From positions 32,111,925-32,175,924 of the forward strand of contig OY720637.1 in NCBI GenBank assembly GCA_963169105.1: a stretch of DNA of 64,000 nt, read 5' to 3'. The translations under genes were made by a program, and so were the position numbers. Position 1 is the first letter of the stretch; every line of letters begins with the position of its first letter. This document shows, piece by piece, positions 34,959 to 46,735 of the stretch. Source of the DNA: Ceriagrion tenellum. Lineage: Eukaryota; Arthropoda; Insecta; Odonata; Coenagrionidae. The notes beneath the pieces were generated by a model, which was given only the letters and a program-made list of their open reading frames with translations, was not told the origin of the DNA and searched no databases.

Positions 34959-35326
34959 ATACAATAAAGTATGTATGAATAATAATGCATGTAAATTATA
35001 AAGAACAAATTTGGTATATTGTGAAGCAATTCTAGGGTGACCGTACAGCGTCCTTCAAAAACGGTTGCATAAGTTGGCTATATATATTGATATTTTGCCT
35101 TCAAATTTAACAAAATTCTTCAATTCTCTCCAGCGATTTCGTTCCTTATGCCATCTTTCAATGTGCAACCTTGCACAGATCTCTGTAACCTCACTTCAGC
35201 TGAGTTTAATTATTTCCTTTCATATAATATTTCATAAAATTAAATGCTAATATTCATTAATCATTTCAATAAGTAAATATAAATACAATAAAGTATGTAT
35301 GAATAATAATGCATGTAAATTATAAA
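34959..35326 (+). repeat. Pair of identical 44-bp direct repeats
   Basis: 34959-35002 and 35283-35326 are identical (ATACAATAAAGTATGTATGA onward), 324 bp apart. The sequence between them is AT-rich and not recognised. Confidence 0.85.
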
Positions 35327-37841
35327 ACACTAATTTAATTCCGTAAATGAATATACTAGGCATATCTTGGAATCGATTTTAAGCTGTGGTATTCATTTAG
35401 CCTTATTAAGCGCAACATGCAAGCTACAGTTTTATAGAATTAAGTCTATCTATATTACATCATATTTTACTATTACCTTGCTTTCAAAACTCCATAAACG
35501 TCTCTCGGTCCCTTCAATAGGGGAATTCTCCACTGATTGAGAGGCGCTGGTTCTTAGGGGCATCAGCCATGAAAACATTCGGGAATAGGGAAAATTTACA
35601 GACCGAGGGGGCGGATGAAAGTGAATTATGAAAAAAATTGAAGCTAACGGTCTTTTTTCCATTCCACATTTGATGGATCGTTTACCATCTCACCCGGTGG
35701 ATAACATCTATTTCCCATGAATCCACCAAGATTACATCAAAAATCAGAAAGCGCTAGGTAGTGGCTCGGTCATTCGCCCGGAAAGTCAATGGTCGGTAGT
35801 ATCAACCCCCGGTTTATGTGGATTTTTTTCTCGTGGCAATTTTTTTTCTAAGTGTTTCATTATTTCATAGCCGTTATTTCGCCAGGGATGGAAATGATCT
35901 TAAACATAGAGTGTCACACGGTAGAGGCTGACTCTGAATGAGGTCTTACGAGTGAAAAATTTCATTGATTTCTCATCTTTCCTTTACACTTGTCTACCAA
36001 TCTTTTCTTCAATCTCTGTCAGAAATTACCATTTCGGCAAGTTTCTCGAGAGAGGTTAGGATTAGGATCATAGCTAATCAGTATGCAGACATTTAATTAG
36101 TTACTTAAAGACGGGTAAATAATTTTGCAAGAATAGCTTAAAGACAACATTGCCTCGTAGTAGTAGAAAGCGTGACAATGATATTTATCACTAATTTTTT
36201 ACTATTTAACCTAGGATTTCAAATACATTACAGGAGTTCACAAACGCATGGATGAACGACCCTGCGTTACTGTGAAATGGACATCAGACATTCAGCACAT
36301 CATGAGAGACACTGTCACATGGAGTTTGGCATCCTTAGTTTCATAAGAATTTCAGGAAAAATTCAGTATTTTTCTACGCATGGTGACATTGAAAGATCAT
36401 TCAAAGAGCACGAAGGTACCATTAGATCGATCTAGATAAAATCTAGTTTGGCAAACGTTGCAATCGGACTTCTAATGCACAATTGATTTGCCATCATTAT
36501 TCTGTACCATTACAATTTAGTGAAAAAAATCCAGGCATAATTTGATCCGGCTAAGTACCGGGCCATTTTTCAGTTACATTATCTAGCCAACATATTTTTA
36601 GCTCGTACTTCGCTATCAGTATAAAATTACGATAATCACGAACTATAATAAGAGTGTGAAATAAAAAGCAAATGAGAGAAACACAAGCTAAGATCGTCGT
36701 TCTATTTTTGCATGAGAAAAGAAAGCAAATAAATACAAGCTCCGACTGTCCGTTGCTTTTCCACGAATAAATTCTTCCCACAAGTAAAAAATTAGAGGGT
36801 TGACAAGAACCACAGAAGCATTTATCAGTTTTTTGCTCCCTGACAGTAGTTTCTCATTCTGTGCACAGGGTTGATTTTTTTCCTCCTTTTTACCTCCCTA
36901 AAATTTATTAGCCCTATCAGTTATGTCACAATTCCCAGACACCCCTTGACGATGGACTGGAGCGTAAGCGAGTCAAAAGAGTATCCGGGAGCGGACATGA
37001 ATGTGATGGTTGACTGAGAGGTATAACAACATCAACGTGGCTAGAATATATCACGGATTTGAATTTTTTTCGGATAGCTGTGAGATATACTCCGGGTCAA
37101 TGAACGAATCATCTTCTCCAAACCATGGACGTCAAAAAGATGAAGCAAGCGACATGTTTTTTTTTCGAATTTTTTCGCAGATTCATATTTTCGGCACTCA
37201 AGACCGCCGGCACCCGAGAAGTCGGAGCGGAAGAAGATAGGATTGTCTCAACGATGGAGTTATCGCCCATTGCCTGCAAGCTACGGCGGGAGTTGACAAG
37301 AAGAATCATTCGACCAAAATATAAACTACATTTCTTTCTAGCCATCCTCCATGTTCACCGACGGCCATCGGAAGGTCATGACATATGATAATTCCTCAGT
37401 AGAATTTAGCAAACATGTCCACTTGCGGGTGACTCCTTTTAGTTAATACTTTGGCCAGTCTCTTAGTCCTTTGAAATTCATCTTCAATGTTCGTTCCACG
37501 CTGAGGAGACTACATAATCAACAGAGGGCAGATTCTACTAATCCTGAGGTTTTAATTTTTATTTGTACTTCGCTGATTGAATTACCTCACGTTCTGACCG
37601 CAATCGAGTGTAATAGGCACCATTTAGTAAAATAACAAATTGCGGTTCCGCATGCTTATCATCGATTTTCATTGAGTATATGGCACCTAAACCTCGCTCA
37701 AAGTAGGAAACTGTTTTTATTCATGAAAACGGCTATAGTTTTTGATGATGTAGACTATTTTTTGCCGGACACTCATCATATTTTGCTAGAGCCAAACTAT
37801 TTTATCACAGCCGTGATATTAAGGAAATATACTGAAGAAGC
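35327..37841. other. AT-rich non-coding stretch
   Basis: Overlapping frames of 76-87 codons at 37010-37388 show no domain. A phrase TTTTTTCTCGTGGCAATT (35826-35843) recurs at 39099-39116 and, inverted or varied, in the arms at 21102-21233. Confidence 0.35.
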
Positions 37842-38470
37842 AGTAGATTTTAAATGTCATTTTTTCCACGTACAATAAGGGACCATAATAGTAGCAATAG
37901 ATCAATCCTAGACATTGAATGGGTAAAACAGGTTTCTGTACTTCTGCTCAATATCCTAGCATCATTGTTAGCTAACTTCGCATGTAATTTCCGGTATGAT
38001 ATATCTCATGCATATTTTAGTTCCTCGTAGAAAAATTTAACTGTCGCAGTAATTATGACCATTAGTGTGCGAATTTCCACAGAGAAAAAATCATCCGCCT
38101 TGAATCAAGGCGGAGGCCTATCAAGGCGGATGATTTTTTCTCTGTGGAAATTCGCACATTTGTGCATTGCGGGTGACTCCGTAAAAGTGAAACTCCGTGG
38201 CTAGTCCCGAATAGCTTAAAAATATGACCATTAGTCGTTTTGTAAGTAGTGTATTGACGGTAGCATGTTCGTCCACGCAGCACTCTCCTAGTTTCTGGTC
38301 TGAGCGCGTATTGTCATCTTGACTGCCTTTGGCCTGCGGCTGGCATTCCGGGGGAACGTGCGTGGGTCGGATTTCAGCTGGAATGAGGGTTTCATGCCTG
38401 GTTCTGGAAACCTCCAGTGCTACACACCCCGATGGTGGCTTGCATGATATTTCGTAATGTAGATGTAATG
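37842..38470 (+). mobile_element. LINE-alpha C-terminus and 3'UTR, interrupted by SINE-B
   Basis: The segment starts with a coding remnant MSFFPRTIRDHNSSNR (from 37854), matching the family C-terminus. The UTR then follows the copy at 33974 (TTCTGTACTTCTGC, TTTCCGGTATGAT, CTGTCGCAGTAATTATGACC). It is split at 38054-38235 by an inserted element with a 13-bp target duplication, then resumes (GGTAGCATGTTCG, ACTCTCCTAGTTTCTGG) to GTAATGTAGATGTAATG. Confidence 0.8.
38067..38222. mobile_element. SINE-B-derived palindromic insertion with 13-bp target duplication
   Basis: TATGACCATTAGT flanks the insertion at 38054-38066 and 38223-38235. Inside, 38067-38103 and 38121-38157 are perfect 37-bp inverted copies (GTGCGAATTTCCACAG onward) around 17 bases. 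The arm is the SINE-B end block (GAGAAAAAATCATCCGCCTT). After the right arm come about 65 bases ending in a short A run, as in a retroposed element. Confidence 0.8.
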
Positions 38471-40679
38471 ATACTGATAAACATTCTTTCAGCTGGTAGA
38501 CTTGGCGAATTACATATTGACTGAAAATTATCTACAATAACTACAATATCCGATTTCTATCCACACAAAACCTTGAAATCTTCCTCGCACTGCAATAAAC
38601 CCGTTCATTAGTCACCATACACAGCTTTACACACACTACCTGTCAGAGAGGTGTAAGTAAAAAGGATAATGGACATCTAATCGCTTTCTTCGCGGTTACT
38701 ATTGGTCTGGCACAACACACCGACATCAGGTATGAACACCAGTTATTCTGTCGATTCGGGGAACTAGTCACGGTTGAGAGGATGACGACGCCAGGCCATT
38801 TGCTAAACTACCACGGAGAGAGGGCAGATGCTGTAATCACGATAAACTGCTAGCAGCAACACAAAAAAGACAAAGTGTGTACCTAACAGTGTCCTACTTT
38901 GGAGGATTAAGGGATGAATCATTAGTTAAACGCTATTAGTTTTGTAGTGGGGTAATTTAACACACAAAAAAATAGAGATCGGCAATAAAAGTCTCTTAAG
39001 AGGGCATAATAAAAGCGCTTTATTCAGATTTGTTAAGTCTACGAAAGCGCATGGAAAATTAGTCAAAATATTTTAAACAGAAAAAACATTAATACGTTTT
39101 TTCTCGTGGCAATTGGAGGAAAAATGATACAACGACCAAAATCATAATTAAAAGTTGCCGCTCAACCAAGAGACAGAATATTATTTTTGTCATAACCATG
39201 ACAGCTGCGTATTCACAATTTTGGCAGTGTGAGAGATGGATTCAAAATGCATATGTAATAAATTTTTTCTCATCGGCTGGAAGCTTGCTGTTTTAATAAC
39301 AACTTCGAAGAAAGAAAACAGAGCAAGAGGTTCAAGGACATTTAATCCAGTTGAAAAGAGAGCAGCTAGTTACAGTACAGGTATGGGAGAAAGTTACACG
39401 TAGATATTTCAGCCACAACAAATGAGGAATTGAGGAAGTTCAATGTTCTTCTACGAGAGATAGTTTCGCTACAACTACAACGACCAGGTTTGAACCTTAT
39501 GGAGGAATCATTTTCTCAAAATGACAGAACTGTCTTAAATTTTCTCGCAATTTTCATTACCTCACACCAACCTAGGTTTCGACAATACTAAATCCATTTC
39601 AAGGTGAATCAAGTCTATCATATCATAGAACTCAAACCAATGCTATGTCGTTTTCAAGTTTATTAGTTTCTTGAAAATGACCGATTATTGTCTATGCCTA
39701 GGCTGGTGTGTGGTTATGAAAACATGTGGAAATTCAACAAAGCTCTGTCATTTAAAATCACGATATCTGCAATCAATATCCAAAAGGCATCGCCTGATTT
39801 GTTAAACTTCCTCATATTAAGGAGGTTTTTTCTTGTAATCCCTCCATTTGTGGAATGCGTACGTTTCCTGCAGTTACTTTCCCAGACACGTTCTATGAAT
39901 GGCCGAGATTAACACCAAAAGCTTGCCGCTAAACAACCTCGATTCGGAATGAGGAATTCTGGCTCATTTATTCGGAAATTTTTTCCTAATCATGCGTGCT
40001 AATCATGCTATTTTTCCAGGATAATATAACGACTGCATTCATTTCTTTAAAACGAACATATAACGCAAAAATATTTGCTTATCTGAGCATATCATCCTCA
40101 CTGTTTGGATTGTTAAAAAGGGAGAAAATGCCTGAGAAAATCAAAAGTTTTTTATCAGTTGATCCTTAATAGAAGCAATACAAATTATTTTTACTTTCTT
40201 ATTTCCCTTATGGTTTTAATTTATGAACGTTATCATCAGGAGCTGGTTTCAAATATATTTTGCAAGTTAATAACACTTGCAGGCTTTTTTTTTAATGCAG
40301 CTGGATATAACACGCATATTATTAGTGGTATAGGATTGGGCTTTTAGGGGCAAATGCTCACTTTGTTTCCACTGAAAAAACTGAACGACAGTGAATTATT
40401 ACACTATGACCATCCGGTCTTATTCCTTCTGAGATTCTGATATTGAGCAAAGATGGCTCACGGGAGGGACTTGAAGATGGGCCATAAAACACAAAACCCA
40501 ACCCATTACAGCGGTCTTTCATTTTCTGGAAGATTAACGCAAGATAAAAAAATGAACTTTCCCAGTATGAGGACTTTAAGGAGTCCTGCAAAAGGAACAA
40601 TGGCGAGAAAATAGATGACCACGACCATTAACTTGCGGTACACCCATTGCTTGCAACAAAATAAACGTCCAATTCCGTG
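38471..40679. other. AT-rich non-coding stretch
   Basis: No exon or repeat recognised apart from the TTTTTTCTCGTGGCAATT phrase at 39099. Confidence 0.35.
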
Positions 40680-40684
40680 CAAGT

Positions 40685-40765
40685 AAGTGCCGGAGACGGG
40701 CCACGAACCCGTGACCTCAATAACCACCGGCCGTGACAATCCCGATGTGCTATCATGACACAAAA
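40685..40765 (-). repeat. tRNA-like segment, minus strand
   Basis: The minus strand holds a T-arm-like ACGGGTTCGTGGCCCGT with a perfect 5-bp stem and B box GGTTCGTGGCC (reverse of 40699-40709). An A-box-like segment lies upstream. The acceptor and anticodon stems do not pair convincingly, so it is a SINE head or pseudogene. Confidence 0.45.
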
Positions 40766-42217
40766 ACAGGAAGTGGGTACTTAAAATTTCTCAACCCTCC
40801 TATCTCACTCTCATGCATTTTGCATTCCCTTGATTCATTCTTACTTCACATGCAGTTTTTCAATGCCAGACGTAATTGTTTCTCGGAAACATTAAGGTAA
40901 TTGCTTTCGGCCAAGTTTAACACGGTAGGCAAAAAATGGAACAATGTCAATCTTGCGAAATAGCAACAGTTTTCAAATAATTCCTAGAAATGAAAAAGCG
41001 TATATGAACACTTCCATCATAGATGTTTGAGGAAACATTTAGTAGCAAAAAGCAATGAAAGTACAGTCTTGAGGCTTTAAGATATTGGTTCGAAACTGAT
41101 GCAGAAAAAATGTAGTGGCCGTGACATATTTTATAGCTTATTGTCAAGGAAAAAATATATACATAATTTGTTTACTCATAAATTGTTCATCGTATGCAAA
41201 GCGAGATATTTAGTCTGTAGTATTCACATTCAGTTAAATTTTTTTTACGTGACATTGACATTCTAAGTCATACTTATTAGGAATTTGTACTGTACATTCA
41301 ATTGGATATTTTGAGGTAGGGAAACTTTATTTCCAAAAACTTCTTTTCATTCTGAAACTCCAACTAACTTTTTTGCACATCAACAAGAAAGTATAATAAC
41401 CGTCGAAATTTACTGCATTTTTTCCTAAGAAGTGTAAACTTCGAATGCATTAGTATTCTGCCTTAGAAAATACAAAAGTCTCTTAATATTATTTTCCAAA
41501 GCTTCTTCAATGAGGACTGGTATCTTTGCTGACACGTCTGAACTCATGTGTAAGGCAGAGCAAAGTTGACTACATTTCAGGGCTAACTTAAGCTACGCAC
41601 CGAAATACTCCCACTGTGTGTGAGCAAACCGAATACGCACGTTATTTGACAAATAGGGAATACGAAGGCCTTTTTGAAGTACTTCCTTGAATTTTTCATG
41701 AAAAGCTTGTCCCTCTGCAGCTGTGCGGAAAAATTTCCTAGCAATAAATCAATCGTACGCATGTTTCACGCCACATAACAAAAAATATTCAGCCAAGGAT
41801 ATCCATCGTCAGCTATGCAGAGGAAAAAAACTCAAGGATAATTATCGTAAACTTCCATTGTTCTTGACGTAATGGCTTTAATTTTGATTTCATTTGATAT
41901 TGCAAATGGAATAAACGCCCGCAGAATATAAAGTAGTGTAACCAAATTAGTCTGTCCAAAAAATGGGGAACAAATCAAAGGGATGCAAACGTCCATTTGA
42001 AAGACCGTCATGATACTGATGAGTCCTAATGATTTGAGCGTTATAAACTATCTAGCATTATGATACGATGTAGAAAACCAACTGTAAACATCGTAAAACG
42101 AACGTAAATATAACTTCATTTTTAGGCTAACATTAACCATGCAATAAAAAAATTAATATATCTACCAACTGACCATGAGTTCAATGAGGCATTCATACTT
42201 CGTAAATACAAGACATA
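40766..42217. other. AT-rich non-coding stretch
   Basis: Nothing recognised. Confidence 0.4.
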
Positions 42218-42640
42218 TGGTGATAACTTATAGCTCTGCAGATATATTTTTCGGGTTTCCATCCGGGTCAAAGGAGTTATCACCAGCATATTTCAGCAGC
42301 TTACTCCGCTCCCGTCTTCAGGGATGAAGGGAGACTTCATACCTGAAGACGGTAGCGGAGTAAGCTGCCGAAACATGTCGGAGATAACTCCTTTGACCCG
42401 GATGGAAACCCGAGAAATTTATCTTCAAATCATCCACTGGGAAAGCCTAAAATCATTCAACACTTATAACTCTGTTTTTTCATGTTTTTATTTGAAAAAA
42501 AATCCAGATTTTGACGTTCAACGGCATCTTCAGGTAACGCACCATCTTCAGGTACCTAAAGATGACGTTAAACGTCGAAACCCGGATCGTTCCAAATAAA
42601 AACATGTTGAAAAACAGAGTTGTAAGTTATCATCATTATG
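42218..42640. repeat. Nested foldbacks with GAAGA-hairpin-GAAAC motif
   Basis: Two inverted repeats sit back to back. The first (about 42249-42420) has arms carrying CGGGTTTCCATCCGGGTCAA and its complement around CCTGAAGACGG. The second (about 42470-42620) has arms with CATGTTTTTATTTG and its complement around CATCTTCAGGTA...TACCTAAAGATG. An outer pair (GATAACTTATAGCTCTG at about 42221 and CAGAGTTGTAAGTTATC at about 42617) encloses both. No protein is encoded. Confidence 0.75.
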
Positions 42641-42677
42641 TTAACCAATTCCGTAAAGTTATGCCTGAAACCATCAA

Positions 42678-42815
42678 TTATTCTAGAAATATAACTTAAT
42701 CTAACTTCCACATTTTTCTACGAGCAGAAATTATAAAAAAAACTATTATTCTAGAAATATAACTTAATCTAACTTCCACATTTTTCTACGAGCAGAAATT
42801 ATAAAAAAAACTATC
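42678..42815 (+). repeat. Perfect 68-bp tandem duplication
   Basis: The landmark TTCTAGAAATATAACTTAAT starts at 42681 and at 42749. The following bases, including an A8 run, are identical in both copies, so the duplication is recent or an assembly artefact. Confidence 0.9.
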
Positions 42816-43009
42816 TAAAACGCACAAATCAACATTCAATTTCACTTTTAGCTTCTGTTTAATGATCACGTTTATTATATTCCACTCACATTTTCAATGT
42901 ACACATATTTCAGATCATTTTATCCTCTTTTTCGACTTCTAAGTATAATTTTCTCGAAGAAAAACACACCGGAGCAAACCTTCAAGCTTTTACCTCGCAT
43001 TATAACGCG
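42816..43009. other. Non-coding stretch
   Basis: Nothing recognised. Confidence 0.3.
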
Positions 43010-43520
43010 GTTTCTCTCATTTCCGGGTAAAAACCGGCCCAATTTCTCGCCCTGGGACTCGTATTGACTCGGGAGGTTAAGGAAAGCTGGCCCATCAGAG
43101 GAGAAGGAAAAAAGAGAAAAAAGAACACATGGAAGATGAACTCGGATGAGTCAAAAGATGAGCGAATGAGCGAGGCGAGGCGACGTGGAGGAGGGAAAGG
43201 GGATAATGTGTGCAGAAAGGCGTCCTGGGGGAGGAGTAGATAGGGAGAGGATGGTGTAGGGGAAAGCGGAGAGAAGTTTTATTTTATTTTTTTTTTAAGA
43301 GAACAAAAAACATCGAGTAGTGAGTCATGCAACCGACCTCAACTCGGTCGAGAGAGGGGAATGGAGAGTCGGGGGCGGGCTGAGAGGGGAAGAGGTGGAA
43401 CGGGAGTGACCAGCGAGAGTTGAGGAGAGGGGAAATAAAAGTAATGTAAGGAGATGAGGTACCACGCGCAGATAATACATGGCGGAGCAGAACTAGGCAG
43501 TAGATAGAGACGATGATTTC
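43010..43520. other. GC-rich island with strong purine bias
   Basis: The plus strand is GA-rich from 43080 to 43450 with few pyrimidine runs apart from a T-rich tract at 43277-43297. An 81-codon minus-strand frame (43284-43529) is Ser/Pro-rich and follows from the composition. Confidence 0.4.
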
Positions 43521-43605
43521 CAATTCCATTGGATAATTTGACTGGTATACTTAAATTTTTGCCAATGAATCTTAGTTTAAGACTGCTCTACTTGAACGAA
43601 ATACT

Positions 43606-44215
43606 GCAGTGGCGGATGTTTTACAGAGGAAACCCGATCCCTACTTGAGTGAGGTTTGATCACATTAACAAGATTAGAGAGATAGATTGTCGTACCGATA
43701 GATTTAAAATGTCATATTTCCCGTGTACCATAAGAGAGAACAATAGGCAGCGTAGCAAAGGGATAGGTAGGTGAAATATTGTTAGAGTAGACTGTAGTGC
43801 ATGATGCATGTAATAACAACCAATAATCCCTTTCGTAGTATGTAGATACTAACCCTCTAGCTGCATGTGACCCTATTATATAGCCTGTCTCCATTAAATA
43901 TTCTAGTTGCATGTCAATAGTACATGTTTGGTGATATTCACCCCCTGCCACACACCCTCGTGGTGGCTCGCAGAGTATTACGTAGATGTAGATGAAGATG
44001 AGTGCCTTGTGGAGTCACTTCAAGTACAGTATTCCGTCTGTCGGATGAGACGTAAAACCGTGGTCCCCTCGGCGCCTTTCGTTACGAGCAGGCTAATGCC
44101 GACGCCGGGTTTCTATCCATCCTTCATCCCTAACCTATCCCCTACGGCGCAAATGACCTTAGCAGTCGGTCGCCTCCCCAAAAATCCAATCCAATCCTTG
44201 AACCAAATAACTAGG
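43606..44215 (+). mobile_element. SINE-A split by a LINE-alpha insertion
   Basis: The left SINE part (43606-43651) has GGAAACCCGATCCCTACTTG. The right part (43999-44215) continues from CTTGTGGAGTCACTTCAAG through the conserved body (GAGACGTAAAACCGTGGTCC) to the CCAATCCAATCC tail. The tRNA head is missing. Removing 43652-43998 and one TGAGTG copy restores continuity with the copy at 474-777. Confidence 0.85.
43652..43998 (+). mobile_element. LINE-alpha 3' fragment inserted in SINE-A
   Basis: It begins within the coding end (RFDHINKIREIDCRTDRFKM and the following SYFP segment) and runs through the 3'UTR (TCACCCCCTGCCACACACCC) to the tail TAGATGTAGATGAAGA. TGAGTG flanks both ends (43646-43651 and 43999-44004), fitting a short target duplication. 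Confidence 0.85.
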
Positions 44216-44599
44216 ATGAACCAAACTCTTGAGTTATTAGATAAATACATCCTTTTAAATATATTAAAAGTTTCCGGTTTGTAAGAAATTACATTGTATC
44301 TCTGAAACTCATAAGGTATGGTTATAATATATTTAAACCGGTTGTACCACAATAATTTTATCAGATAACACATGGCATAGGAACCTTAGCAACAAGAAAT
44401 GAAGTTAAGGTAAAATAAAAAAAAAATGGTAGTTAGAAGAAAGATATTGATGGGTAATAGGTGCTGTGTAGTCTTGTATTGTTTACCATGAATTCTAGAA
44501 AGTACAATTGATATGATTGCATGTAAACGTGTAAGTTTGTATACGTACATGAATATGAGTTTGCATGTGTATATATGCAAAAAGGGTATGTAAACTTGG
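44216..44599. other. AT-rich non-coding stretch
   Basis: Nothing certain. It may be the start of the 3'UTR listed next. Confidence 0.3.
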
Positions 44600-44726
44600 T
44601 AAAAATGTAATTGCCATATTCCTATATTGTCGTGGAACCCGCCTACAAGTCCTTGGGACTAAGCGGGGTCGAAATGGACATGTAGTTGAACTAATACGTA
44701 TGTACTTGATAAATAAATAAATGCTT
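44600..44726 (+). repeat. Possible LINE 3' end of a third family
   Basis: A small hairpin, CCCGCCTACAAGTC with AAGCGGGGTCGAAATGG, is followed by an AT-rich stretch ending in ATAAATAAATAAATG. Many insect LINEs end this way, but no coding part is present, so this is a weak call. Confidence 0.3.
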
Positions 44727-45959
44727 AAAAAACACGAAAAAAATTGATCTGAATGGACCAAAAGGCTTATATGAACCAAAAGACTTGAATATCTTAAATG
44801 TGAGATTCAAAAATTTATCTTTATTACGATAAGTTAGATACAGGATAACCAAATCGCCGCACTATGCTAGTTACCTACACCTATATTTCATTCATTCAAC
44901 TGATAAGTATTTCTATTGACCTTATACTCTTCTCGTGATTATCACTGACAGCCTAATAAGACATTTAAATTAGGTTTTACAATAGCCAGCGTCACTATTT
45001 TCGTTATTTACTCTCAAATGATCTTGGCATAATTTACAGTATCGTATTAACAGAACATCTAGAGTGCTTTTTGAATTACTCTAAAAGCTCATTGCTATTA
45101 TGTTGACGAAAACTACACCGTCATATCCTTCATAATATGGAACACATATAATGAAGAACTTGCAGGTGAATTTTCAACAAATCACGAATATTTTCAATTT
45201 TTTACTATGACATAAATAGTCGTAGTTCCATTTGTTCAGGTAATTTGCATAATACTACGAAGTTAGTAGTAGAGTTTATATAGTTATGCAAGGTTTTATT
45301 TATCTCGACGAACGGTAGTGGGACTCATAAATACTTACATGGAACGCTCCGGCGAGCGGTGTGTAGCAACGAAGCTGAATATACTTTTGCCCAATCAGAA
45401 CATTGATGCCTACTAAAAGTTTCAAATACCACTCAGATAGCAACGATAATATCAAACAAAGGAGAATATTTTTGTAAGCATTCGTGATTAGCAAGATATG
45501 ACCATAGCCGTCGAAGCACGATAAACTTAAATACTGACACTTTCTGCGTTTGGATGCAAAACTTGGATAACATGAGTAAGGATTTGAGTAAGTAACTTGG
45601 ATAACATTTTAAGAAACCACGAAAACAAAAGAAAACCATCGTAATCCATTATTTGAATTGATAATGCCCACCTAATCATATGTTCATTATAATAAACCAG
45701 TAAAACACCAGCTCATGAGTTAATGTAAGGTCTAAAATACTGCACATACGGAGTGGAGGACGATTTCGGTGGATCTGAGAGCAAAAATCATGCACAAAAT
45801 GTTACAATGCTGTAGTTATAGAGAAGTACTATAGGCAGGTGACCGTGCAGTATCGATAGTTGCTGTAAAAGAGTAGTTATAATATCGTTTCGTACCACCT
45901 TGAAACTCACCGCTATCTGACGGCAAAACCTCCACACGTAATACTCGTAATACGAGCCA
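44727..45959. other. AT-rich non-coding stretch
   Basis: Nothing recognised. Confidence 0.4.
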
Positions 45960-46412
45960 GCTGAGTGACTGTTGCAGCCCCCCCCCCCCAAACTCCTTCA
46001 CCGGTCACGTGACCAGATAACAACAGGTTGCCGTCCTGCGCTCCCAGCAGTGAAATTTCCTCCCTCCCCTGCACCTCCCATTACCCTTCACTCACCACCC
46101 TACGTCCCTCCCCCCCCCTGCATTAAACCTCACCCCACCCCCCTCAGCCGGTCAACTCGAGTCCCTTCCCCTCCTTGGCCTACACTTCCCCTCTCTCTCC
46201 TCCCCAACGTGCCCTCAACCTCACACCCCTTCCTTCACCCCTCCCTTCCCACTCCCCTCCAACCTCCCGCCTCAAGCGGGGCTTCATACTTCGCTATCCC
46301 CCACCCCCCCCACTCTTTCCCACTCCGATGAACTACCGCTCACCCGACCCGTCACTCATGTCTCACTCTATCCTACCATCACACCCTTGCTTGGCTTGCT
46401 ATTTTGGCGATA
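45960..46412. other. Pyrimidine- and C-rich island
   Basis: It starts with a C12 run (45978-45989). From 46050 to 46335 the plus strand is almost pure pyrimidine with many C runs of 3-9. The plus-strand frame at 45972-46331 is a Pro/Ser/Leu run produced by this bias, not a gene. Confidence 0.6.
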
Positions 46413-46735
46413 GAACTTCCAAATTGTAACACTGTTATAATGCAGTTTGTGCAGGACGTTACACCCCGAGTAATTGAAAGAACTGCCAAATTATAGAACT
46501 TCCAAATTACAACGATGTTATAATGTAGTTTTTGCAGAACGCTACACCCCGAGTAATTGAAAGAACTGCCAAATTATAGAACTTCCAAATTACAACGATG
46601 TTATAATGCAGTTTGTGAAGAACGTTACACCCCGAGTAATTCAAAGAACTGCCAAATTATAGAACTCCCAAATTATAACGATGTTATGACGCAGTTTGAC
46701 GTTACACCCTGCGTAATTCCAAGATGTGCAGAACT
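46413..46735 (+). repeat. 83-bp tandem repeat, about 3.9 units
   Basis: Unit starts (GAACTTCCAAATT or close) are at 46413, 46496, 46579 and 46662, exactly 83 apart. Each unit contains GTTATAATGCAGTTTGTG and ACACCCCGAGTAATTG with few differences. The last unit is shortened by about 10 bases around 46698 and runs into the start of the LINE fragment. Confidence 0.95.

Noticed and set aside
37010..37388. Overlapping 76- and 87-codon frames as exons
   Set aside because: Frames exist on both strands with no domain and no clear splice signals.
43907..44284. 125-codon plus-strand frame
   Set aside because: It runs from a LINE 3'UTR into a SINE body, so it is a chance frame through two repeats.
45972..46331. 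Pro/Ser-rich 119-codon product
   Set aside because: It follows directly from the polypyrimidine composition.
46413..46735. CRISPR-like array
   Set aside because: The whole 83-bp unit repeats without unique spacers, in a eukaryotic context.
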